From positions 1 to 8,960 of the forward strand of contig JAFGFO010000016.1 of assembly GCA_016931085.1 (NCBI GenBank): 8,960 nt of DNA. The letters are read 5' to 3'. The DNA comes from Thermoflexales bacterium (GTDB lineage Bacteria; Chloroflexota; Anaerolineae; Fen-1058). Below are positions 1-7,062 of this stretch, piece after piece (the stretch's first letter is position 1; the number at the start of each line of letters is the position of its first letter). The notes beneath the pieces were generated by a model. The model was not told where the DNA came from. It made no database searches and was given only the letters and a program-made list of their open reading frames with translations. A program made the position numbers and the translations under genes.

Positions 1-1
1 C

Positions 2-1255
2 CACAAGGGCACCACGCTGCGCAACTTTAACCTGATCAAGGGGCTGGCCGCGCGGCACGAGATCGACCTGCTGTCGTTCGTCGAGTCGGCCGGCGAGCTG
101 AGCACGCCTTCTCCGCTGCACGCGTTGTGCCGCCGGATCGATGGGGTGCTCGTGCCGCGCCGCCCGTTGGCCACCCGTGCACGTGATACGCTGCTGTCAG
201 CCTGGCCGGACATGGGCCTGCGCTTATGGTCGCCGGTGTTTGCCGGTAAGTTGCAAGCCTGGCTAGAACAGGAGCAATACAATATCGTGCAAATCGAGGG
301 CATCGAGTTGGCGCGCTACGGTCAAATCGCAAACCGCAAATCGCAAACACCTGCACTTGCGCCTAAGCGCAGCGCAGATGCAAGTGTCGCAAATTCCCGG
401 CTCGTGTTTGACGATCACAACTGCGAGTACATGCTGCAGCAGCGGGCGTTCGAGACCGACGTGCGCCAGGGCCGGCGTTGGCTAGGAGCGGCTTATTCGT
501 TCATCCAATGGCAGAAACTACGCCGCTTCGAGGCCCAGGTGTGCCGGGCAGCCGACAGCGTGACGGCCGTTTCGGACGCCGACGCGGCTGCCCTGCGGCG
601 ACTGGTAGCCAGCCTGGAGGTGACGATTGTCCCCAACGGCATCGACCTGGGGCAATTTTCAGGCTTCAATGATCCAGCCAGCCTCCACACCAAGCACCCG
701 GCCCTTGATCTCGCCCGCCTCGCCCTCGTCTTTGTGGGCACCATGGACTTTCGCCCGAACGTGGATGCCGTGCTGTGGTTCGCCAATGAGGTGCTGCCGC
801 GCATCGTGGAACAGGAGGCTGGGGCGCACTTGTACGTCGTCGGCGCACGGCCTCACCAGCGGCTGGACGCGCTGCGGGCCGAGCCGGCCATCACCATCAC
901 AGGCGCGGTGGACGATGTGCGCCCGTACGTGGCAGCCGCCGCCGTTTACGTGGTGCCGCTGCGGATTGGCGGCGGGACGCGCTTCAAGATACTCGAAGCC
1001 GCCGCCGCTCGCAAAGCTATGGTCAGCACATCCTTAGGCTGCGAGGGTTTCCCGGTGCAAGACGGGTGCGAGCTGCTCATCGCCGACACGCCGGCCGAGT
1101 TTGCCGCCGCCGTCGTGGCCTTGCTGCGTGACCCGGACCGGCGGCGCCAACTGGGCCAGGTCGCTTACGCACTGGCCGAAGCCTTTGAGTGGGGCAAAAT
1201 CATCCCTCGCCTGGAAGCGGTGTATGCTCAGTGTCAGGAGCTGAGGAAAGTGTAA
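2..1255 (+). CDS. GT4-type glycosyltransferase, 5' end outside window
   Basis: This is most of a retaining GT-B glycosyltransferase that moves a sugar from a nucleotide donor, probably to a lipid-linked or surface glycan. The frame is open from base 2 and begins HKGTTLRNFNLIKGLAARHE, which matches the usual N-terminal acceptor-domain start (PPxKGxxLRNxNLIxGLA), so only a few residues are missing. The C-terminal donor domain shows VPNGIDLGQF (from about base 632), FVGTMDFRPNVDA, the glycine-rich RIGGGTRFKILEA with the donor-binding Glu codon at 995-997, and STSLGCEG. No membrane segment or signal peptide is seen. An internal TTG at 125 could be miscalled as the start but would remove conserved residues. 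A repeat-rich stretch (323-397) adds about 25 residues between the domain landmarks. It is the only plus-strand gene and its end overlaps the convergent gene by 22 bp. The exact donor and acceptor cannot be read. Confidence 0.9.
   Translation, partial: HKGTTLRNFNLIKGLAARHEIDLLSFVESAGELSTPSPLHALCRRIDGVLVPRRPLATRARDTLLSAWPDMGLRLWSPVFAGKLQAWLEQEQYNIVQIEGIELARYGQIANRKSQTPALAPKRSADASVANSRLVFDDHNCEYMLQQRAFETDVRQGRRWLGAAYSFIQWQKLRRFEAQVCRAADSVTAVSDADAAALRRLVASLEVTIVPNGIDLGQFSGFNDPASLHTKHPALDLARLALVFVGTMDFRPNVDAVLWFANEVLPRIVEQEAGAHLYVVGARPHQRLDALRAEPAITITGAVDDVRPYVAAAAVYVVPLRIGGGTRFKILEAAAARKAMVSTSLGCEGFPVQDGCELLIADTPAEFAAAVVALLRDPDRRRQLGQVAYALAEAFEWGKIIPRLEAVYAQCQELRKV
323..397 (+). repeat. in-frame repeat insertion: heptamer array plus hairpin
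   Basis: Three tandem heptamers, TCGCAAA, CCGCAAA and TCGCAAA, occupy 327-347. A fourth TCGCAAA is at 387-393. Between them is an inverted repeat, CACTTGC (354-360) against GCAAGTG (380-386). The block is read through without a stop and adds about 25 Ala/Ser/Lys-rich residues just before the conserved FDDHN segment of the glycosyltransferase, where relatives normally have a short linker. This looks like the insertion of a small repetitive element whose length kept the frame. The homologue comparison is from family knowledge, not from an alignment. Confidence 0.6.
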
Positions 1256-2664
1256 GAAGCCATCACCGCGCGCAGGGTGCTATCGAACAAGGCCGGGAAG
1301 GCCACCAGGACCAGGCTGGTGAGCAGCCCGCCGGTGACCAGCAGGGCCAGCCAGCGGGATTCTGGCCGGTGGCGGGGATCGTCCGGGTGCAAATCGCGCG
1401 GGCGGGCCACGAGGGAATCCAGGCCGCGCAAGGCAGCGGCGGCTACCCCCAAGGTGACGAGCAGCACGATCAAGGCGGCCGTGACGTGAGAGTGCTCGGC
1501 CAGCAGGCGTACCTCGACCCAGCGGACCAGAAAACCGGGAAAGGGTGGCACGCCGGCCAGAGAAAGAGCCCCTGTTACGAGTGCCAGGCTTGTCCATGGG
1601 CTGTTCCTTGCCAGGCCCACCAGGTCTGGAAAGTCGCTGGTGTTGGCGCGTTGGCGAGCTGAGGCCAGGCCGAGCGCCAGGATCATCAAACTGACTGGGC
1701 GCAGAAAGAGGCCCAGGATCACCGCCCCCAGGCCATCTTGAGTGCCCAAGCCCAGGGTAAGGAGCGCGCAACCCCAATTGGCCAGGACACCATAAGCCAG
1801 CACGCGTCCAAAATCATAGGAAGCAAACGCCCAAAAGCCGCCAGCCAACGCTGTCAGTGTCCCCAGCGCTTGCAGGGTGGTCAAAAAGCCTGGCTGCCGC
1901 AACAGCCAGGTATATTCTTGCAGCACGTCAAAGAGCAAAAACCAGATGACAGTATTGAACACGGTGAAAAGAAAAGCTGATCCCACCGGCTGGGCGTGGC
2001 GTGCCACCGAGGCCAACCAGGTATGGAAGGGGACGACCGATAACAACAAGCTAAAGCCAATCGCCAGCGAGATGGCGACGCTGCGCGCCAATCCCAAGTC
2101 GTCTGGGTTCAGGGTGTACTGATCTATCTGCCAGCCGGCGACCAGGAATGCCAGCATCGCCAATGCCACCATGAACAAGAAACGCAGCGCGCCCAAGGTA
2201 TCCACCCATTGCTCGCTTTGCAGCAGCATGGTCGTCAGTGCCGCGGCGACCGTGAGCAGCAGGGCCGAGTACAAAAAGGGCCGGATCACCAAGGCCGCAC
2301 ACAGAATGCCCAACGTCATCAAGCCCAAGGGATAAAAAGCCCGGCCTGTGCGAGTGCGCCAGGCATGGATAAACAACAAAGCCGTCACCAGGAACAAGAA
2401 AGCCAGCACGATCCGATCGGCATCTCGAAGGATGAGCTGCCGGCCGAGCAGTGTGACCGGCTCGCCCAAAACCACCTGGCGGCCCCCCAAGAGGATGGGG
2501 CGATCGAGCGGAGCGATCAGCGCCAGGCCGCCCAAGGCAGCCGCTATGCCGGCCGCGATCAAGGCTACCAGCGGCTCCAGGCGATGGATGACGTACACTA
2601 GCACGGCCAACACGCCGGCCGCCAGCATGGGAACCAGGATGAGCAAAAAGACACCCGCGATCAC
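1234..2664 (-). CDS. NuoN/MrpD-like antiporter-type membrane subunit, divergent and lysine-free
   Basis: This 476-residue, very hydrophobic protein has the proton-conducting membrane transporter fold of complex I subunits N/M/L and MrpD. Landmarks include VPFHTWL (residues 211-217), the FGRVLAYGVLANWG loop (285-298, family KRxxAYSSIxxxG) and LAGVPPFPGFLVRW (369-382). About 14 membrane spans are plausible. The start is a GTG whose last two bases are the first two of the upstream gene's TGA (GTGA overlap, 4 bp), so translational coupling is likely; the open frame continues upstream to 3228, but that part is an out-of-frame reading of the K-like gene. The conduction residues are missing: no Glu in the TM5 segment FLYSALLLTVAAAL, Leu where the TM7 Lys sits before PFH, Asn at the TM8 Lys position (FTVFNTV), and Arg381 for the TM12 Lys. 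No lysine occurs anywhere. The 3' end overlaps the convergent glycosyltransferase. Confidence 0.85.
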   Translation of the reverse strand: MIAGVFLLILVPMLAAGVLAVLVYVIHRLEPLVALIAAGIAAALGGLALIAPLDRPILLGGRQVVLGEPVTLLGRQLILRDADRIVLAFLFLVTALLFIHAWRTRTGRAFYPLGLMTLGILCAALVIRPFLYSALLLTVAAALTTMLLQSEQWVDTLGALRFLFMVALAMLAFLVAGWQIDQYTLNPDDLGLARSVAISLAIGFSLLLSVVPFHTWLASVARHAQPVGSAFLFTVFNTVIWFLLFDVLQEYTWLLRQPGFLTTLQALGTLTALAGGFWAFASYDFGRVLAYGVLANWGCALLTLGLGTQDGLGAVILGLFLRPVSLMILALGLASARQRANTSDFPDLVGLARNSPWTSLALVTGALSLAGVPPFPGFLVRWVEVRLLAEHSHVTAALIVLLVTLGVAAAALRGLDSLVARPRDLHPDDPRHRPESRWLALLVTGGLLTSLVLVAFPALFDSTLRAVMASYTFLSS

Positions 2665-3332
2665 TGTGACACCTGAGTCGTTGGAACACCCGCTTGCAGC
2701 GTGGTCAGGTAGGCCACAGCCAACGCAATCGAGAAATTGACCAGGCCCAGCAGGCCCACCACGATCAAGCTCTGCTCGACACCGCTGTAAAACAGATCGA
2801 AGCCGATGATCACCGTCAGCACGCCCAAGCCTCCTTTGAGCGGCTCGTCGGTCAGGCCCAAGGCCAACAATCCCTGGATAAACAAGATGTAGCATGCCAA
2901 CACGATCTCGGGGAGCGTGGAGGGCAAGCCCAGGCGCGTGGCGGCGCTGGTAGCCACGACCAATCCCAGCAGTGCCACCAGGGCACGAAACGGCCAACCG
3001 CTTTCGAAACGCAAGCGCCCGGTCAGCCAGCGGCCAGGCAACGCCTCCGTCGAAGCCGGGGCGACGACAGTTCCCTCGCTCGCCCGGCGGGCAGTGATGT
3101 AGAGCGTCACGCAGATCGTTGCCCCGACCAACATCTTGATCATGGCGATATCTGAGCGAATGATGCGTGTCAGGAACAGGCTGGCCAGCACATAATGCAG
3201 GGCCAGGGCAAAGATGCTCAATCGCCAATCACGCACGGCCACCATCACGCTGGCTGCCAGGGCCAGGATGATGAGCGCCGTCGTGGTCGGCACGGCCGAC
3301 AAAAATGCAAGCACATCCGTCAAGGTTGGCAT
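2661..3332 (-). CDS. HyfE/NuoK-like membrane subunit
   Basis: A 223-residue integral membrane protein with two parts. The N-terminal part has about three spans (residues 10-32, 38-57, 62-80), followed by a polar loop (82-112). The C-terminal part has about four spans and resembles NuoK/MrpC in IQGLLALGLTDEPLKGGLG (152-170) and TVIIGFDLFYSGVEQSL (173-189). The overall length and the extra N-terminal spans fit HyfE, the NuoK-like subunit of Hyf-type hydrogenases (about 216 residues), better than plain NuoK (about 100). Where NuoK has a membrane Glu (GxE), this protein has Asp179 in GFD. The ATG at 3332 was chosen over an upstream ATG at 3416 because GGAGATG lies 8 bases before it and because the extra N-terminal residues are charged and unlike a membrane start. 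Its TGA overlaps the GTG of the N-like gene. It probably forms a complex with its two neighbours. Confidence 0.75.
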   Translation of the reverse strand: MPTLTDVLAFLSAVPTTTALIILALAASVMVAVRDWRLSIFALALHYVLASLFLTRIIRSDIAMIKMLVGATICVTLYITARRASEGTVVAPASTEALPGRWLTGRLRFESGWPFRALVALLGLVVATSAATRLGLPSTLPEIVLACYILFIQGLLALGLTDEPLKGGLGVLTVIIGFDLFYSGVEQSLIVVGLLGLVNFSIALAVAYLTTLQAGVPTTQVSQ

Positions 3333-3480
3333 GGCGTATTCATCTCCATCGTCGTCTTTTAGTGTCCTAGTGCACTTGGGCTTCAACCCTCGATTGGATT
3401 GATCCTTATGGCCCAATTGCCCGAGTATTTTGCGGCAACGGTATGGTCACACAGAGTAAGCTCATTGACGCCGCGAAATG
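3333..3480. other. intergenic gap, 148 bp
   Basis: This is the longest gene-free stretch in the window, between the L-like and K-like genes. Apart from the ribosome binding site at 3341-3347, I see no convincing promoter, terminator hairpin or small reading frame. The size of the gap is odd inside an otherwise tight gene set and could hold a weak promoter or an RNA element I cannot recognise. Confidence 0.5.
3341..3347 (-). promoter_or_regulatory. ribosome binding site that decides the K-like start
   Basis: Read on the minus strand, GGAGATG ends 8 bases before the ATG at 3332. It is the best Shine-Dalgarno match in this part of the window and supports that start over the ATG at 3416. Confidence 0.6.
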
Positions 3481-5187
3481 CTAGCGCAGGTACAGCAAGG
3501 CCAAGACAAGGATCAGCATGATCCAGATCAAGGCCGCCTTTCCCTCAATGAGCGTCCCCAGCCCACCGGCCAGGCGCGCCACGCGTTGGAGGCTATTGAA
3601 AATAATGGCGTCGAGCCAGGCCAGGTCCAACGCTGCCCGAACCGCCTTGCTCCCTCCAGCTAGGCTGGAGGGCAACTTCAAAAAGGCCGGTACATACGCA
3701 GCTCCCAGCGCAAGCGCGATCATCCCGACCCAGGGCACGAGCCAGCCTATCCATACCCGTACATTCAACGCCTGGCTCGCCGGAGGGTTGGCAAACAGGG
3801 CCGCTGGCCACACCCCCAAGACAAAGAGAGGCAAAACGACCACCAGCAAGCCCACCATCGGGATGCAGCTCGCGCCCAAGCTTGCCAGCCGCCTCCAAGT
3901 GGGGACATGCACCGGCTCGGGCGCGGGCGGGTTGGATTCGGAGGCGAGCACAAGCGCCTCAGGCTCAGCGGCTGGCGCAGGCCAGGCCGGCAACACTTTG
4001 TACACGGCAAGCACGCAGCGCAGCCCGGCGCCGGCCAACAGGGTTTCGGCCAATACCAACAGTATCCACCAACTTACACGCATCTGGGATAAAGCGGTAT
4101 ACAGCGTAACACGGCCGGCCCAACCCAGTGTCGCCGGCAGTCCCAGGAGGGTCGCCAGTGCCGCCAGCGCCGCCAAGGCCGGCAGTCTCTGCAGCAGCTT
4201 GAAGGCAAGGGATGTGGGTTCGCTCGACGGGGCGAAGGCGGGGCTGACCCTCAACACGTACATGGCCAACAACCAGGTCGCCGTAGCCTGCGCCAAGCTT
4301 GCCGGGGTAAGCCTGGCGCCACTGCCGGCCACTACCAGCAGCCCCGCATAACCAAGCCCGCAATAAAATAGGGAGCGTCCTCCAGCCGGCTGGCCCCACG
4401 CCACCAACCCGCCCCACACGGCGCAGGCCAGGCCGCCCCACACCCAGATGGCCTCGCCCGGCATCGCCTGGATAACGGCCAGTCTGACCCACAAGGCCAG
4501 CCCAGCCAATACCGGAAGGAGATCGGGCAGAATCGGCTGACGCCCGTCTTCCCCAGGTCTGGCCAAGATACGCAGCACGGCCGCCAAGCCAAGCAGCGCC
4601 TGTGTCAAGGGCGACACGCTCATCAAGTGCCAGTATGGGCTAGCATGGTCTTGCGCCAAGAACACCACGATCATCCAAACCAACAAAGTAGCCAGGCAAT
4701 TTTGGCCGGCTGGCAGTCTAGAGCGGGAATTGCCGGCCTGCCTGTCAGCAGCCAAGAGCGCAGCGCCCTGTGCCAGGTCCGCCAGTCCCCAAGCCAGGGC
4801 CAATGTCAACACATTGGCAGCGCTGACCACCACCAGCAAGATGGCGCCTATCACCAGCACAAAGGGCGCATGCGCTAGCGCTTCATCCGGCCGCACCAGC
4901 CACCGCAAGGAGGAGGCCAGAATGGGCAAAAGCGCAGCCAGGCCAAGCGCCCAGGCATACTCATCCAGGCGCAAGCTGAGCGGCATGCCGAACAACGACA
5001 GTGGTCGCCATGCCAAAATGGCGTTGTCGCGCGGCAAAGTGCCTGGCGCAGCCCCTATCCAGGCCGCGAGCGCCAGGCCGGCTGCCAGCGTTGCCAGTGC
5101 TGGGGCGTAGCGGAACCGCAGCCACCTCCCGCCCGCCAGCAGCAGAGCGCCTGTCAATAAAATCAGGACCGGAATCCACACAAACAT
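3481..5187 (-). CDS. NuoL/HyfF-like antiporter-type membrane subunit, divergent
   Basis: A 568-residue polytopic membrane protein distantly related to complex I subunit L. Evidence: an N-terminal hydrophobic start without a cleavable signal, LRLDEYAWALGLAALLPI (72-89, family LRxDxLS), NVLTLALAWGLADLAQGAAL (125-144), which aligns with the TM5 segment NxLTLYxxWExxGLxSYLL, LLGLPATLGWAGRVTLY (347-363), which aligns with the TM12 segment LGxPPxxGFxSK, and a C-terminal amphipathic stretch plus final span (522-568, with IEGKAALIW) like the lateral helix end of NuoL-type proteins. The TM5 Glu is Gly134, the TM12 Lys is Arg359, and the PFHxW motif around TM7 is absent (RILARPGEDG, 206-215). A Pro/Ala-rich polar loop spans about 400-430. 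It is the first gene of the module. Proton translocation is doubtful from these losses; a structural or anchoring role is possible. Confidence 0.75.
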   Translation of the reverse strand: MFVWIPVLILLTGALLLAGGRWLRFRYAPALATLAAGLALAAWIGAAPGTLPRDNAILAWRPLSLFGMPLSLRLDEYAWALGLAALLPILASSLRWLVRPDEALAHAPFVLVIGAILLVVVSAANVLTLALAWGLADLAQGAALLAADRQAGNSRSRLPAGQNCLATLLVWMIVVFLAQDHASPYWHLMSVSPLTQALLGLAAVLRILARPGEDGRQPILPDLLPVLAGLALWVRLAVIQAMPGEAIWVWGGLACAVWGGLVAWGQPAGGRSLFYCGLGYAGLLVVAGSGARLTPASLAQATATWLLAMYVLRVSPAFAPSSEPTSLAFKLLQRLPALAALAALATLLGLPATLGWAGRVTLYTALSQMRVSWWILLVLAETLLAGAGLRCVLAVYKVLPAWPAPAAEPEALVLASESNPPAPEPVHVPTWRRLASLGASCIPMVGLLVVVLPLFVLGVWPAALFANPPASQALNVRVWIGWLVPWVGMIALALGAAYVPAFLKLPSSLAGGSKAVRAALDLAWLDAIIFNSLQRVARLAGGLGTLIEGKAALIWIMLILVLALLYLR

Positions 5188-5194
5188 GGCTCAC

Positions 5195-5223
5195 ATTTTA
5201 GCACGTAAAGCGCAAAACGTAAA
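5195..5223 (-). promoter_or_regulatory. possible promoter of the membrane module
   Basis: On the minus strand, TTTACG (5218-5223) is followed after 17 bases by TAAAAT (5195-5200). Transcription would start at about 5188, directly before the ATG at 5187, giving a leaderless or nearly leaderless message; this agrees with the lack of a usable Shine-Dalgarno there. The -35 box falls inside the heptamer repeat, so the match could be a by-product of the repeat. Confidence 0.3.
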
Positions 5224-5226
5224 ACG
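5203..5226. repeat. heptamer tandem repeat, RCGYAAA x3
   Basis: ACGTAAA (5203-5209), GCGCAAA (5210-5216), ACGTAAA (5217-5223) and a partial ACG follow each other without gaps. The unit has the same NCGYAAA form and the same copy number as the array at 327-347 inside the glycosyltransferase. It lies in the 67-bp gap between the broken spermidine-synthase-like gene and the L-like gene. Confidence 0.65.
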
Positions 5227-5254
5227 GCCCACGTCGATGGTCGACGCGTCGGCG

Positions 5255-7030
5255 CTACCACTTGAGCACCTGAAACAGGTTGGTATAGTCATCCGTCCAC
5301 AAGCGGGAGGCTGTAGACGCCGCTTGAGACACGCTCCGCCTCGCAATCTGGGGCTGCGCTAAAAAACTTTCGTCGCGCGTGACCAGCACCCAGGACGAAT
5401 GAGAGCCCAACTGCTCGTCTTCCGTAGTGTCGATAAAGGCTGTGCCAAGCTCGAACTGATCTGCCAGTCGCTGCGCCACCGGCTGCACATCCAGGTAGCG
5501 GTTGCTGATGTGCAGGGCGATCACACCATCCGGTTGGAGATGAGCCAGGTAGATATCGAACGCTTCCTTCGTCAACAAGTGCACTGGAATGGAGTCGCCG
5601 CTAAAAGCATCCACAACCAGCAAGTCAAAACGTTGCGTCTCGCCGGCAGCCAGCTCGCGCTCCAGCACCATGCGTGCATCGCCCGGCACGACCTCAACCT
5701 GGGCCGGGCAGTCTGCCAGATAACTAAAGTAAGCACCTTCCCCTTGCGCCAGGCGTATGACCTCGGGGTTGATTTCGTAAAAGCGAAACACGTCACCCAT
5801 TCGTCCATAGGCAGCCAGGGTGCCCGTACCCAAGCCAATGACTCCGACCCGCAAGCCAGTCGTGCGCCTGGGGTGATGGAGGATAGCCAGTCCGAAGCCA
5901 GCAGCCCAGCAGCACCAGTGGGAATTCCCAAAAGTCGGGAAAAACACTGGGGGCGACCAGATTGACGGCCACTCCTCCCAGGGCGCCCCCGAGCGAGATC
6001 AGCACGTAGAACGTGGTCAGATAATGCGTCGGGGGCGCAAGAGCCGCCAGCTCGCCATGGCAAACCATGCAAACGACAAACAGGCTGAGGCAATAGACGC
6101 CGATGTAGGCCCACACGTTCAAGCTCAGCGGCTTGTAGTAAAACATCCAGCAGAAGAGCACGCTGCTGGCAAAAAGCAGGGCCAGGTAGGTCGTGCGAGA
6201 ATAGCAGCGCCAGAGAGAAAAACAGACAATGAATGAGACCAGGTACAACACGAGTGGTAGGACCCACAGAAAAGGAGCAGCAAGTATTTCGTGGGAGATA
6301 TGATTGGTCGTAGCCAGCAGCATGACCGAAGCGCAAGCTGACAGCGCCACCCACAAAAGATAGCGTTTCGAGCCGGGGCGTGCTTCAAGCACAGTGGGGG
6401 CCTCGTGCACTCGTAGGCGTTCGTGTTTATACGCAACAACCTGAGCGCGCCGTAACCTACTCCCAAAGCAAACAAGACATAGCATGCCGCCCAGAGCCGG
6501 GCTTGGAGCCGGAGCGCCAGCACAGGCTCTACCAAGAACGGATACGTCGCCACTCCCAGCAGAGAGCCGGCATTGGACACCATATACAGGCGATAAGGGG
6601 ACCGGGCGGGTGAGGGGAGACTAAACCAGGCTTGCATCAGCGGGTTGCTGGTAGAAAGGACAAAGTAAGGCAAGCCTACAGAGATCGCCAGTACATACAG
6701 CGTTTGCCAGACGGGAGATTGGCCCCACGGCACACACTTAAAGTCCGGGGTAATGGGCAACGCCCAGGCCAAGCCTGTCAGCAAAAGCAAGCCCAACGAT
6801 AGGCCGAGCAGCGCCAGGTGCACGCCAGCCTGCTTGCGTACGCTCAGGCGAGCGGTGAGCCAGTGGGCGTAGGCATAGCCGCCTACCAACAAGAGCTGGA
6901 AAAATAGCAGCGAGGTCGACCAGACTGAGGGAGAACCGCCAAACCAGGGCAAAATCACTTTGCCAATCAAGGGTTGGATCTGAAAGAGCAAAAAGGCCGC
7001 CAGGAAAATCACCAGGGCGTAGTACGCCAT
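5255..7030 (-). pseudogene. fused membrane/spermidine-synthase-like protein, broken by two frame changes and a deletion
   Basis: Three pieces of one fused membrane-spermidine synthase family protein lie in order. Piece A, from ATG 7030 to about 6430, is the N-terminal membrane part (FLLFQIQPLIGK, LPWFGGSPSVW). Piece B, about 6440 to 5905 in the -1 frame, has WVALSACASVMLLATTNHIS and FLWVLPLVLYLVSF. Piece C, about 5900 to 5255 and back in the frame of A, is the Rossmann-fold domain: VGVIGLGTGTLAAYG (SAM-type loop), YEINPEV, GDARMVL, VVDAFSGDSIPVHLL and ISNRYLDV. The A/B change lies in a linker (about 6370-6440). The B/C change is at about 5900, where EFPLVLLGCW jumps straight to GFGLAILHHPRR. 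In intact relatives, further membrane spans and an HGxxxHGxQ-type segment lie between these, so roughly 150-200 residues appear lost. Two frame changes could be assembly errors; the missing block is harder to explain that way. A weak AAAGG site precedes ATG 7030. Confidence 0.8.
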
Positions 7031-7062
7031 GAGCCTTTACCTAAACGCTAACGATCCCGAAC

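Noticed and set aside
325..347. Heptamer array as a CRISPR or phase-variation tract
   Set aside because: The units are only 7 bp with no spacers, so it is not CRISPR; three imperfect units are too few to claim phase variation.
2665..3228. Long N-terminal extension of the N-like gene
   Set aside because: This part is the K-like gene read in another frame, and the GTG at 2664 overlaps the K-like stop in the usual coupled form.
3333..3416. Upstream ATG at 3416 for the K-like gene
   Set aside because: The added residues are charged, unlike a membrane N-terminus, and the ATG at 3332 has a good ribosome binding site.
3518..4351. 277-codon plus-strand reading frame opposite the L-like gene
   Set aside because: It is a GC-rich antisense shadow with no recognisable domain; the minus-strand frame has clear membrane-protein character.
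1234..5187. Assignment as an Mrp antiporter or a DAB-type carbon uptake system
   Set aside because: MrpB/E/F/G are absent, no DabA-like gene is present, and the ion-channel residues those systems need are missing.
5880..6440. Programmed frameshifting in the fused membrane/spermidine-synthase-like gene
   Set aside because: No slippery heptamer with a downstream structure is evident at either change, and the missing block at the second join points to deletion.
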